Assembly: GCF_051401765.1 (NCBI RefSeq) | Contig: NW_027480450.1 | Coordinates: 2,356,001-2,420,000 of the forward strand | Length of the DNA stretch: 64,000 bases | Origin: Calliopsis andreniformis | Taxonomy: Eukaryota > Arthropoda > Insecta > Hymenoptera > Andrenidae | Direction: 5' to 3' | Part shown: piece after piece, positions 48,730 to 61,620 of the stretch | How the letters are laid out: every line of letters begins with the position of its first letter | How positions within the stretch are numbered: position 1 is the first letter of the stretch | Notes under the pieces: generated by a model | What the model was told of the DNA's origin: nothing | Databases searched by the model: none | What the model saw: the letters and a program-made list of their open reading frames with translations, nothing else | Program-made: the position numbers and the translations under genes

Positions 48730-51390
48730 CCTCAATCCTCAATCCTCACTCTTCAATCCTCAATAATCAAACTCTAATCCTAGATCCTCAATCACCAATC
48801 CTCAATCCTTAATCCTCAATCTTCAACGCTCAATCCCCAGTTCTCAATCTTCAATCCTCAATGCTCAATCCAAAATCCTCAATCCTCAGTCCTCAATCCT
48901 CAATCCTCAATCCTCAGACCTCAATCCACAATCCTCAATCCTCAATATTCAACACACAACCCTCAACAATCAATCCTCAATACTCAATCATCAATCCTCA
49001 ATTCTCAATACTCAATAGAACATCCTGAAATCTCATGGTTCAATACACAATCCAAAATATACAATAATCAAATCTCAATCCTCAAACATCAATTCTCAAC
49101 ACTCAATCCTCAACACTCAGTCCTCCCTCTTGAATCCTCCATTCTCAATCCTCAATACTCAACCCTCAATCCTCAGTCCTCAAACCTCAAACCCGAATCC
49201 TCAATCCTGAGTCCTCAATCCTCAACTCTCAATCCTCAATCCTCAGCCCTCAGTCCTCAACAATCAGTTGTCAATCCTCAATCCTCAATAGAGTATCCTC
49301 AATTCACAGATTTCAACACTCAATAATCAATCTGCAATCTTCATATCTCTATCCACAAACATCAATTCTCATCACTCAGCCCTCAACACTCAGTCCTCAA
49401 GGTTCAATCCTCAATCCTCAATACTCAATCTTCAATCCTCAATACTGAATCTTCAATCCTCAGTCCCAAATCCTCAATCTTCAATCCTCAATCCTCAATC
49501 CTCAATCCTCAATCCCCAATCCTCAATTTTCAATCCTCAATACCCAATCTTCAATCCTCAATCCTCAATCCTCAATCTTCAATCCTCAATACTCAATCTT
49601 CAATCTTCAATCCTCAATCCTCAATCCTCAATCTTCAATCCTCAATACTCAATCTTCAACCCTCAATCCTCAATCCTCAATCCTCAATCCTCAATCTTCA
49701 ATCCTCAATACTCAATCCTGAATCCTCAGTCCTCAGTCCTCAAACCACAATTATGAATCCTCAATCGTGAATCTTCAATCTTCAGCCCTCAGTCCTCAAC
49801 AATCAGTTGTCAATCCTCAATCCTCAATAGAATATCCTCAATTCACAGTTTTCAATACACAATACTCAATCGGCAATCTTCAAATCTCTATCCACAAACA
49901 TAAATTCTCGTCACTCAGCCCTCAACACTCAGTCCTCAATGTTCAATGCTCAATCCTCAATTCTCAATCTTCAATCTTCAATACTGAATCTTCAATCCTC
50001 AGTCCCAAATCCTCAATCTTCAATCCTCAATCCTCAATCCTCAATCCCCAATCCACAACCATCAATCCTCGATACTCAATCTTCAATCCTCAATCCTCAA
50101 TCCTCAGTCCTCAATCCTCAATCCTCAATCATCAATCCTCAATCTTCAATACTCAATCCTCAATCCTCAATTCTCATTCCTCAATACTCAGCCATCAATC
50201 CTCAATTCCCAATTGTCAATAAAATATCCTGAATTCGCAGGTTTCAATACCCAAACCTCAATCCTCGATCCCTCACCCCTCATCCTCCATCCTCAATCTT
50301 TAATCCTCAGCCTTCAGTCCTCAATCCCAAGTCCTCAATCTTCAATCCTCGATGCTCAATCCTCAATCCTCAAGTCTCAGTCCTCAATCCTCAATCCTCA
50401 ATCCTCAAACCTCAATCCTAAACCGCCAATCCTCGTCCCCAATCCTCAACCCTCAATCCTCAATCCTCAATCCTCAATCCTCAATCCTCAATACTCAACC
50501 ATCAATTCTCAATTCTCAATACTCAATATAATATCCTGGATTCTCAGGATTCAATACTCAAACGTCAATACTCAACCCTCAGCCCTCATCCTCAATCCTC
50601 AATCCTCAATCCTCAATCCTCAGTCATCAATCCTTAATCTTCAATACTCAATCGTCAATCCTCAGTCCTCAATCCTCAATCCTCAATCCTCGTTCCTCAA
50701 ACTTCAATCCTCAACCCACAGTCCTCATCCTCAATTCTCAATTCTCAATTCTCAATCCTCAATCCTCAATCTTGAATCCTCAATAATCAATCTCCAATCC
50801 TAGATCCTGAATCCCCAATCCTCAATCCTTAATCCTCAACCTTCAATCCTCAATCCTCAATAATCAAACTCTAATCCTAGATCCTCAATCACCAATCCTC
50901 AATCCTTAATCCTCAATCTTCAACCCTCAATCCCCAGTACTCAATCCTCAATCCTCAATCCTCAGACCTCACTCCTCAACCGTCAGTCCTCGTCCTCAAC
51001 GCTCAACCCTCAATGCTCAATCATCAATACTCAATCTTCAATCCTCAGTCCTCAATCCTCAATCCTCAATCCTCAATCCTCAATACTCAATCTTCAATCC
51101 TCAATCTTCAATCCTGAATCCTCAATCTTCAATCCTCAATACTCAATCTTCAATCCTCAATCCTCAGTCCTCAAACCTCGATTCTGAATCCTCAATCGTG
51201 AATCCTCAATCTTTAGCCCTCAGTACTCAACAATCAGTTGTCAATCCTCAATCCTCAATAGAGTATCCTCAATTCACAGATTTCAATACTCAATAATCAA
51301 TCTGCAATCTTCATATCTCTACCCACAAACATCAATTCTCATCACTCAGCCCTCAACACTCAGTCCTCAAGGTTCAATCCTCAATCCTCA
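48730..51390 (+). repeat. Right-end 2.7-kb block, 12566/12573-bp offset, copy 1
   Basis: Recurs at about 61296-63963. C module 49017/61583, A modules 49290/61856 and 49829/62395 are offset by 12566; the second B module 50528/63101 and A module 51260/63833 are offset by 12573. The 7-bp change comes from one extra heptamer in the downstream copy just before AATCCACAACCATC (near 50040 and 62610). Confidence 0.9.
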
Positions 51391-52590
51391 ATCCTCAATC
51401 CTCAATCCTCAATTCTCAATCATCAATACCCAATCCTCAATCTTCAATCCTCAACCCTCAAACCTCAATTCTCAATCCTCAATTCTCGATCCTCTGACCT
51501 AAAACATCAATACTCAACCCTCAGTCCTCGTCCTCAATCCCCAACACTCAATCCTCAATCCTCAATCTTCAATCATCAATATTCAATCTTCAATCCTCAA
51601 TCCTCAATCCTCAGCCCTCAATCCTCAGGCCTCAAACCTCAATGCTGAATCCTCGAACTTCTGCCCTCAGTCCTCAACAATCAGTTGTCAATCCTCAATC
51701 CTGCATAGAATATCCTCAATTCACAGATTTCAATACTCAATACTCAATCTCCAATCTTCAAATCTCTATCCACAACCATCAACCCTCTTCACTCAGCCCT
51801 CAACACTCAGTCCTCAATGTTCAATACTCAATCCTCAATTCTCAATCTTCAATCCTCAATACTGAATCTTCAATCCTCAGTCCCAAACCCTCGATCTTCA
51901 ATTCTCAATCTTCAATCATCAATAATCAATCATCGATCCTCAATCCGCAATCATCAACACTCAATCCTCAATCCTCAATATTCAACACACAACCCTCAAC
52001 CATCAATCCCCAATACTCAGTCCTCTCTCTTCATTCCTCCATCCTCAACCCTCAATCCTCAAGCCCCAATCCTCAATCCTCAATCCTCAACCCTCAATCC
52101 TCAGTCCTCAAACCTCAATCCCGAATCCTCAACCCTGAATCCTCAACCTTCAGACCTCAGTCCTCAAAAGTCAATTGTCGACCCTCAATCCTCAATAGAA
52201 TTTCCTCAATTCACAGTTTTCAATACTCAATCCCCATTCTTCATTCTTCAAACCTCAATCCACAAACATCAATACTCATCACTCAACCCTCAACACTCAG
52301 TCCTCAATCATCAATCCTCAATCCTCAATCCTCAATCTTCAATCCTCAATACTGAATCTTCAATCCTCAGTCCCAAATCCTCAATCGTCAATCCTCAATA
52401 CTCAATCCTCAATCTTCAATCCTCAATACTGAATCTTCAATCCTCAGTCCCAAATCCTCAATCTTCAATCCTCAATCCTCAATCCTCAATCTTCAATCCT
52501 CAATCCCCAATCCTCAATCTTCAATCCTCAATACCCAATCTTCAATCCTCAATCCTCAATCCTCAATCCTCAATCCTCAATCTTCAATAC
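51391..52590 (+). repeat. Right-end block, 7512-bp offset, copy 1
   Basis: Matches about 58903-60110 through the A modules at 51707 and 59219, both with the variant CCTGCATAGAATATCC. The later part around the A module 52197 (AGAATTTCC) resembles both 59709 and 60591; the 60591 copy shares CAAAAGTCAATTGTCG and is offset by about 8390 bp. Confidence 0.85.
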
Positions 52591-52858
52591 TCAATCCTTA
52601 ATCCTCAAACCTCAATCCTCAATCCTCACCCCTCATCCTCCATTCTCGATCCTCAATCCTCAATCCTCAATCCTCAATCTTCAATCCTCAATACTCAATA
52701 TTCAATCTTCAATCCTCAATCCTCAATCCTCAACCTTCAATCCTAAATACTCAATCTTCAATCCTCAATCCTCAATCCCCAATCCTCAATCCTCAATCCT
52801 CAATCCTCAATCTTCAATCCTCAATACTCAATCTTCAATCCTCAATCCTCAATCCTCA

Positions 52859-53694
52859 ATCCTCAATCTTCAATCCTCAATACTCAATCTTCAATCCTCA
52901 ATCCTCAGTCCTCAAACCTCGATTCTGAATCCTCAATCGTGAATCCTCAATCTTCAGCCCTCAGTACTCAACAATCAGTTGTCAATCCTCAATCCTCAAT
53001 AGAATATCCTCAATTCACAGTATTCAATACTCAATACTCAATCTGCAATCTTCAAACCTCAATCCACAAACATCAATTCTCATCACTCAGCCCTCAACGC
53101 TCAGTCCTCAATGTTCAATCCTCAATCCTCAATTCTCAATCTTCAATCCTCAATACTGAATCTTCAATCCTGAGTCCCAAATCCTCAATCTTCAGTCCTC
53201 ATTACTCAATCCTCAATCCTCAATCCCCAATCCTCAATCTTCAATCCTCAATACTCAATCTTCAATCCTCAATCCTCTATACTCAATCCTCTATCCTCAA
53301 TCCTCAGTCCTCAACTCTCAATCATCAATCCTCAATCTTCAATACTCAATCCTCAATCCTCAACTCTCAATCCTCAATCCTCAGCCCTCAGTCCTCAACA
53401 ATCAGTTGTCAATCCTCAATCCTCAATAGAGTATCCTCAATTCACAGATTTCAATACTCAATAATCAATCTGCAATCTTCATATCTCTATCCACAAACAT
53501 CAATTCTCATCACTCAGCCCTCAACACTCAGTCCTCAAGGTTCAATCCTCAATCCTCAATACTCAATCTTCAATCCTCAATACTGAATCTTCAATCCTCA
53601 GTCCCAAATCCTCAATCTTCAATCCTCAATCCTCAATCCTCAATTCTCAATCCCCAATCCTCAATCTTCAATCCTCAATACCCAATCTTCAATC
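52859..53694 (+). repeat. Right-end block, 5334-bp offset, copy 2
   Basis: Second copy of 47525-48360. It runs straight into the 2137-bp tandem pair. Confidence 0.86.
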
Positions 53695-55766
53695 CTCAAT
53701 CATCAATCCTCAATCTTCAATACTTATCCTTAATCCTCAATTCTCATTCCTCAATACCCAACCATCAATCCTCAATTCTCAATACTCAAGAGAATATCCT
53801 GAATTCGCAGGTTTCAATACTCAAACCTCAATCCTCAACCCTCACCACTCATCCTCCATCCTCGATTCTCAATTCTCAATCCTCAATCTTCAATCCTCAA
53901 TACTCAATCTTCAATCTTCAATCCTCAATCCTCAATACTCAACCTTCAATCCTAAATACGCAATCTTCAACCCTCAATCCTCAATCCTCATTACTCAATC
54001 CTCAATCCTCAATCCCCAATCCTCAATCTTCAATCCTCAATACTCAAACTTCAATCCTCAATCCTGAATCCTCAATCCTCAATCCTCAACCCTCAGTCAT
54101 CTATCCTCAATATTCAATACTCAATCGTCAATCCGCAGTCCTCAATCCTCAATCCTCAATCCTGGTTCCTCAAACCTCAATCCTCAAAACTCAGTCCTCA
54201 TCCTCAGTTCTCAATCCTCAATCCTCAATCCTCAATCCTCACTCTTCAATCCTCAATAATCAAACTCTAATCCTAGATCCTCAATCACCAATCCTCAATC
54301 CTTAATCCTCAATCTTCAACTCTCAATCCCCAGTTCTCAATCTTCAATCCTCAATGCTCAATCCAAAATCCTCAATCCTCAGTCCTCAATCCTCAATCCG
54401 CAATCCTCAGACCTCAATCCACAATCCTCAATCCTCAATATTCAACACACAACCCTCAACAATCAATCCTCAATACTCAATCATCAATCCTCAATTCTCA
54501 ATACTCAATAGAACATCCTGAAATCTCATGGTTCAATACACAATCCACAATATACATTAATCAAATCTCAACCCTCAAACATCAATTCTCAACACTCAAT
54601 CCTCAACACTCAGTCCTCAAGGTTCAATCCTCAATCCTCAATACGCAATCTTCAATCCTCAATACTGAATCTTCAATCCTCAGTCCCAAATCCTCAATCT
54701 TCAATCCTCAATCCTCAATCCTCAATCCTCAATCCTCAATCCCCAATCCTCAATCTTCAATCCTCAATACCCAATCTTCAATCCTCAATCCTCAATCCTC
54801 AATCTTCAATACTCAATCCTTAATCCTCAATTCTCATTCCTCAATACTCAGCCATCAATCCTCAATTCTCAATACTCAATAGAATATCCTGAATTCGCAG
54901 GTTTCAATACTCAAACCTCAATCCTCGATACTCAATCCTCAATCCTCAATCTTCAATCCTCAATACTCAATCTTCAATCTTCAATCCTCAGTCCTTAATC
55001 CTCAATCTTCAATCCTCTATACTCAATCTTCAATCCGCAATCCTCAATCCTCAATCCTCAATCCTCAATCCTCAATCCTCAATCTTCAATCCTCAATACT
55101 CAATCTTCAACCCTCAATCCTCAATCCTCAATCCTCAATCCTCAATCTTCAATCCTCAATACTCAATCTTCAATCCTCAGTCCTCAGTCCTCAAACCACA
55201 ATTCTGAATCCTCAATCGTGAATCTTCAATCTTCAGCCCTCAGTCCTCAACAATCAGTTGTCAATCCTCAATCCTCAATAGAATATCCTCAATTCAGTTT
55301 TCAAAACTCAATACTCAATCTGCAATCTTCAAATCTCTATCCACAAGCATCAATTCTCATCACTCAGCCCTCAGCACTCAGTCCTCAATGTTCAATCCTC
55401 AATCCTCAATTCTCAATCTTCAATCCTCAATACTGAATCATCAATCCTCAGTTCCAAATCCTCAATCTTCAATCCTCATTACTCACTCCTCAATCCTCAA
55501 TCCCCAATCCTCAATCTTCAATCCTCAGTACTCAATCTTCAATCCTCAATCCTCAATCCTCAATCCTCAATCCTCAATTCTCAATCATCAATACCCAATC
55601 CTCAATCTTCAATCCTCAACCCTCAAACCTCAATTCTCAATCCTCAATTCTCGATCCTCTGACCTAAAACATCAATACCCAACCCTCAGTCCTCGTCCTC
55701 AATCCCCAACACTCAATCCTCAATCCTCAATCTTCAATCATCAATATTCAATCTTCAATCCTCAAT
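53631..55766 (+). repeat. 2137-bp tandem duplication, unit 1
   Basis: Unit 1 contains B 53791, C 54510, B 54881 and A 55280. Unit 2 has the same four modules 2137 bp on (55928, 56647, 57018, 57417). A one-base difference near 53733 (TACTTATCC against TACTCAATCC) makes the offset 2136 to its left. Both units share a 2-bp deletion in the A module, CAATTCAGTTTTC for CAATTCACAGTTTTC. Confidence 0.92.
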
Positions 55767-57903
55767 CCTCAATCCTCAATTCTCAATCCCCAATCCTCAA
55801 TCTTCAATCCTCAATACCCAATCTTCAATCCTCAATCATCAATCCTCAATCTTCAATACTCAATCCTTAATCCTCAATTCTCATTCCTCAATACCCAACC
55901 ATCAATCCTCAATTCTCAATACTCAATAGAATATCCTGAATTCGCAGGTTTCAATACTCAAACCTCAATCCTCAACCCTCACCACTCATCCTCCATCCTC
56001 GATTCTCAATTCTCAATCCTCAATCTTCAATCCTCAATACTCAATCTTCAATCTTCAATCCTCAATCCTCAATACTCAATCTTCAATCCTAAATACGCAA
56101 TCTTCAACCCTCAATCCTCAATCCTCATTACTCAATCCTCAATCCTCAATCCCCAATCCTCAATCTTCAATCCTCAACACTCAAACTTCAATCCTCAATC
56201 CTCAATCCTCAATCCTCAATCCTCAACCCTCAGTCATCAATCCTCAATATTCAATACTCAATCGTCAATCCGCAGTCCTCAATCCTCAATCCTCAATCCT
56301 GGTTCCTCAAACCTCAATCCTCAAAACTCAGTCCTCATCCTCAGTTCTCAATCCTCAATCCTCGATCCTCAATCCTCACTCTTCAATCCTCAATAATCAA
56401 ACTCTAATCCTAGATCCTCAATCACCAATCCTCAATCCTTAATCCTCAATCTTCAACCCTCAATCCCCAGTTCTCAATCTTCAATCCTCAATGCTCAATC
56501 CAAAATCCTCAATCCTCAGTCCTCAATCCTCAATCCGCAATCCTCAGACCTCAATCCACAATCCTCAATCCTCAATATTCAACACACAACCCTCAACAAT
56601 CAATCCTCAATACTCAATCATCAATCCTCAATTCTCAATACTCAATAGAACATCCTGAAATCTCATGGTTCAATACACAATCCACAATATAAATTAATCA
56701 AATCTCAACCCTAAAACATCAATTCTCAACACTCAATCCTCAACACTCAGTCCTCAAGGTTCAATACTCAATCCTCAATACGCAATCTTCAATCCTCAAT
56801 ACTGAATCTTCAATCCTCAGTCCCAAATCCTCAATCTTCAATCCTCAATCCTCAATCCTCAATCCTCAATCCTCAATCCCCAATCCTCAATCTTCAATCC
56901 TCAATACCCAATCTTCAATCCTCAATCCTCAATCCTCAATCTTCAATACTCAATCCTTAATCCTCAATTCTCATTCCTCAATACTCAGCCATCAATCCTC
57001 AATTCTCAATACTCAATAGAATATCCTGAATTCGCAGGTTTCAATACTCAAACCTCAAACCTCGATACTCAATCCTCAATCCTCAATCTTCAATCCTCAA
57101 TACTCAATCTTCAATCTTCAATCCTCAGTCCTTAATCCTCAATCTTCAATCCTCTATACTCAATCTTCAATCCGCAATCCTCAATCCTCAATCCTCAATC
57201 CTCAATCCTCAATCCTCAATCTTCAATCCTCAATACTCAATCTTCAACCCTCAATCCTCAATCCTCAATCCTCAATCCTCAATCTTCAATCCTCAATACT
57301 CAATCTTCAATCCTCAGTCCTCAGTCCTCAAACCACAATTCTGAATCCTCAATAGTGAATCTTCAATCTTCAGCCCTCAGTCCTCAACAATCAGTTGTCA
57401 ATCCTCAATCCTCAATAGAATATCCTCAATTCAGTTTTCAAAACTCAATACTCAATCTGCAATCTTCAAATCTCTATCCACAAGCATCAATTCTCATCAC
57501 TCAGCCCTCAGCACTCAGTCCTCAATGTTCAATCCTCAATCCTCAAATCTCAATCTTCAATCCTCAATACTGAATCATCAATCCTCAGTTCCAAATCCTC
57601 AATCTTCAATCCTCATTACTCACTCCTCAATCCTCAATCCCGAATCCTCAATCTTCAATCCTCAGTACTCAATCTTCAATCCTCAATCCTCAATCCTCAA
57701 TCCTCAATCCTCAATTCTCAATCATCAATACCCAATCCTCAATCTTCAATCCTCAACCCACAAACCTCAATTCTCAATCCTCAATTCTCGATCCTCTGAC
57801 CTAAAACATCAATACCCAACCCTCAGTCCTCGTCCTCAATCCCCAACACTCAATCCTCAATCCTCAATCTTCAATCATCAATATTCAATCTTCAATCCTC
57901 AAT
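55767..57903 (+). repeat. 2137-bp tandem duplication, unit 2
   Basis: Abuts unit 1 and ends near 57903, where it continues into CAGCCCTCAATCC instead of the CAATTCTCAATCC that opens the unit. Its right part also takes part in the 1210-bp tandem pair, so two duplication systems overlap here. Confidence 0.92.
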
Positions 57904-58183
57904 CCTCAATCCTCAGCCCTCAATCCTCAGGCCTCAAACCTCAATGCTGAATCCTCGACCTTCTGCCCTCAGTCCTCAACAATCAGTTGTCAATCCTCAA
58001 TCCTGCATAGAATATCCTCAATTCACAGATTTCAATACTCAATACTCAATCTCCAATCTTCAAATCTCTATCCACAAACATCAACTCTCTTCACTCAGCC
58101 CTCAACACTCAGTCCTCAATGTTTAATCCTCAATCCTCAATTCTCAATCTTCAATCCTCAATACTGAATCTTCAATCCTCAGT
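56975..58183 (+). repeat. About 1.21-kb tandem duplication, unit 1
   Basis: Modules B 57018, A 57417 and A 58009 recur as 58226, 58625 and 59219. The offset is 1208 bp on the left and 1210 bp on the right, because the A module at 57417 has the 2-bp deletion and its partner at 58625 does not. Confidence 0.92.
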
Positions 58184-59394
58184 CCTCAATACTCAGCCAT
58201 CAATCCTCAATTCTCAATACTCAATAGAATATCCTGAATTCGCAGGTTTCAATACTCAAACCTCAATCCTCGATACTCAATCCTCAATCCTCAATCTTCA
58301 ATCCTCAATACTCAATCTTCAATCTTCAATCCTCAGTCCTTAATCCTCAATCTTCAATCCTCTATACTCAATCTTCAATCCGCAATCCTCAATCCTCAAT
58401 CCTCAATCCTCAATCCTCAATCCTCAATCTTCAATCCTCAATACTCAATCTTCAACCCTCAATCCTCAATCCTCAATCCTCAATCCTCAATCTTCAATCC
58501 TCAATACTCAATCTTCAATCCTCAGTCCTCAGTCCTCAAACCACAATTCTGAATCCTCAATCGTGAATCTTCAATCTTCAGCCCTCAGTCCTCAACAATC
58601 AGTTGTCAATCCTCAATCCTCAATAGAATATCCTCAATTCACAGTTTTCAAAACTCAATACTCAATCTGCAATCTTCAAATCTCTATCCACAAGCATCAA
58701 TTCTCATCACTCAGCCCTCAGCACTCAGTCCTCAATGTTCAATCCTCAATCCTCAATTCTCAATCTTCAATCCTCAATACTGAATCATCAATCCTCAGTT
58801 CCAAATCCTCAATCTTCAATCCTCATTACTCACTCCTCAATCCTCAATCCCCAATCCTCAATCTTCAATCCTCAGTACTCAATCTTCAATCCTCAATCCT
58901 CAATCCTCAATCCTCAATCCTCAATTCTCAATCATCAATACCCAATCCTCAATCTTCAATCCTCAACCCTCAAACCTCAATTCTCAATCCTCAATTCTCG
59001 ATCCTCTGACCTAAAACATCAATACCCAACCCTCAGTCCTCGTCCTCAATCCCCAACACTCAATCCTCAATCCTCAATCTTCAATCATCAATATTCAATC
59101 TTCAATCCTCAATCCTCAATCCTCAGCCCTCAATCCTCAGGCCTCAAACCTCAATGCTGAATCCTCGACCTTCTGCCCTCAGTCCTCAACAATCAGTTGT
59201 CAATCCTCAATCCTGCATAGAATATCCTCAATTCACAGATTTCAATACTCAATACTCAATCTCCAATCTTCAAATCTCTATCCACAAACATCAACTCTCT
59301 TCACTCAGCCCTCAACACTCAGTCCTCAATGTTTAATCCTCAATCCTCAATTCTCAATCTTCAATCCTCAATACTGAATCTTCAATCCTCAGTC
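58184..59394 (+). repeat. About 1.21-kb tandem duplication, unit 2
   Basis: Abuts unit 1 at CAGTCCTCAATACTCAGCC (about 58180). It ends where CAGTCCCAAACCCTC continues in place of the unit start. It keeps the undeleted CAATTCACAGTTTTC form of the A module. Confidence 0.92.
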
Positions 59395-60780
59395 CCAAAC
59401 CCTCAATCTTCAATCCTCAATCTTCAATCATCAATAATCAATCATCGATCCTCAATCCGCAATCATCAACACTCAATCCTCAATCCTCAATATTCAACAC
59501 ACAACCCTCAACCATCAATCCTCAATACTCAGTCCTCCATCTTCAATCCTCCATCCTCAACCCTCAATCCTCAAGCGCCAATCCTCAATCCTCAACCCTC
59601 GACCCTCAATCCTCAGTCCTCAATCCTCAATCCCGAGTCCTCAACCCTGAATCCTCAATCTTCAGACCTCAGTCCTCAAAAATCAATTGTCAAACCTCAA
59701 TCCTCAATAGAATATCCTAAATTCACTGTTTTCAATACTCAATCCCCATTCTTCAATCTTCAAACCTCAATGCACAAACATCAATACTCATCACTCAACC
59801 CTCAACACTCAGTCCTCAATCTTCAACCCTCAATCCTCAATCCTCAATCTTCAATCCTCAATACTGAATCTTCAATCCTCAGTCCCAAATCCTCAATCTT
59901 CAATACTCAATACTCAATCCTCAATCTTCAATCCTCAATACTGAATCTTCAATCCTCAGTCCCAAATCCTCAATCTTCAATCCTCAATCCTCAATCCTCA
60001 ATCTTCAATCCTCAATCCCCAATCCCCAATCCTCAATCTTCAATCCTCAATACCCAATCTTCAATCCTCAATCCTCAATCCTCAATCTTCAATTCTCAAT
60101 CCTTAATCCTCAATTCTCATTCCTCAATACTCAACCATCAATCCTCAATTCTCAATACTCAATAGAATATCCTGAATTCGCAGGTTTCAATACTCAAACC
60201 TCAATCCTCGATACTCAATCCTCAATTATCAATCTTCAATCCTCAATACTCAATCTTCAATCCTCAATCCTCAATCCTCAATCCTCAATCTTCAATCCTC
60301 AATCTTCAATCATCAATAATCAATCATCGATCCTCAATCCGCAATCATCAACACTCAATCCTCAATCCTCAATATTCAACACACAACCCTCAACCATCAA
60401 TCCTCAATACTCAGTCCTCTCTCTTCAATCCTCCATCCTCAACCCTCAATCCTCAAGCCCCAATCCTCAATCCTCAATCCTGAACCCTCAATCCTCAGTC
60501 CTCAAACCTCAATCCCGAATCCTCAACCCTGAATCCTCAATGTTCAGACCTCAGTCCTCAAAAGTCAATTGTCGACCCTCAATCCTCAATAGAATATCCT
60601 CAATTCACAGTTTTCAATACTCAATCCCCATTCTTCATTCTTCAAACCTCAATCCACAAACATCAATACTCATCACTCAACCCTCAACACTCAGTCCTCA
60701 ATCTTCAATCCTCAATCCTCGATCCTCAATCTTCAATCCTCAATACTCAATACTCAATCCTCAATCATCAATTCTCAATC
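59395..60780 (+). repeat. Heptamer segment with two related A modules
   Basis: A modules at 59709 and 60591 (882 bp apart) with similar surroundings, and a B module at 60164. AATCAATCATCGATCC occurs near 59437 and 60318, also near 51918, marking a shared block. No gene is supported. Confidence 0.82.
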
Positions 60781-60789
60781 CTCAATAGT

Positions 60790-61620
60790 CAATACTCAAT
60801 CCTTAATCCTCAATTCTCATTCCTCAATACCCAACCATCAATCCTCAATTCTCAATACTCAATAGAATATCCTGAATTCGCAGGTTTCAATACTCAAACC
60901 TCAATCCTCAACCCTCACCACTCATCCTCCATCCTCGATTCCCAATTCTCAATCCTCAATCTTCAATCCTCAATACTCAATCTTCAATCTTCAATCCTCA
61001 ATCCTCAATACTCAATCTTCAATCCTAAATACGCAATCTTCAACCCTCAATCCTCAATCCTCATTACTCAATCCTCAATCCTCAATCCCCAATCCTCAAT
61101 CTTCAATCCTCAATACTCAAACTTCAATCCTCAATCCTCAATCCTCAATCCTCAATCCTCAACCCTCAGTCATCAATCCTCAATATTCAATACTCAATCG
61201 TCAATCCGCAGTCCTCAATCCTCAATCCTCAATCCTGGTTCCTCAAACCTCAATCCTCAAAACTCAGTCCTCATCCTCAGTTCTCAATCCTCAATCCTCA
61301 AACCTCAATCCTCACTCTTCAATCCTCAATAATCAAACTCTAATCCTAGATCCTCAATCACCAATCCTCAATCCTTAATCCTCAATCTTCAACCCTCAAT
61401 CCCCAGTTCTCAATCTTCAATCCTCAATGCTCAATCCAAAATCCTCAATCCTCAGTCCTCAATCCTCAATCCGCAATACTCAGACCTCAATCCACAATCC
61501 TCAATCCTTAATATTCAACACACAACCCTCAACAATCAATCCTCAATACTCAATCATCAATCCTCAATTCTCAATACTCAATAGAACATCCTGAAATCTC
61601 ATGGTTCAATACACAATCCA
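60790..61620 (+). repeat. Third copy of the left part of the 2137-bp unit (offset 7073)
   Basis: B 60864 and C 61583 correspond to 53791 and 54510 (offset 7073). The rare string CAATCCTGGTTCCTC is present at about 54160, 56297 and 61231. This copy leads into the right-end 2.7-kb block. Confidence 0.88.

Noticed and set aside
5057..61620. C modules as transposon remnants or insertion sites
   Set aside because: They show no terminal inverted repeats, target duplications or coding remnant, and they align to A and B modules and to heptamers.
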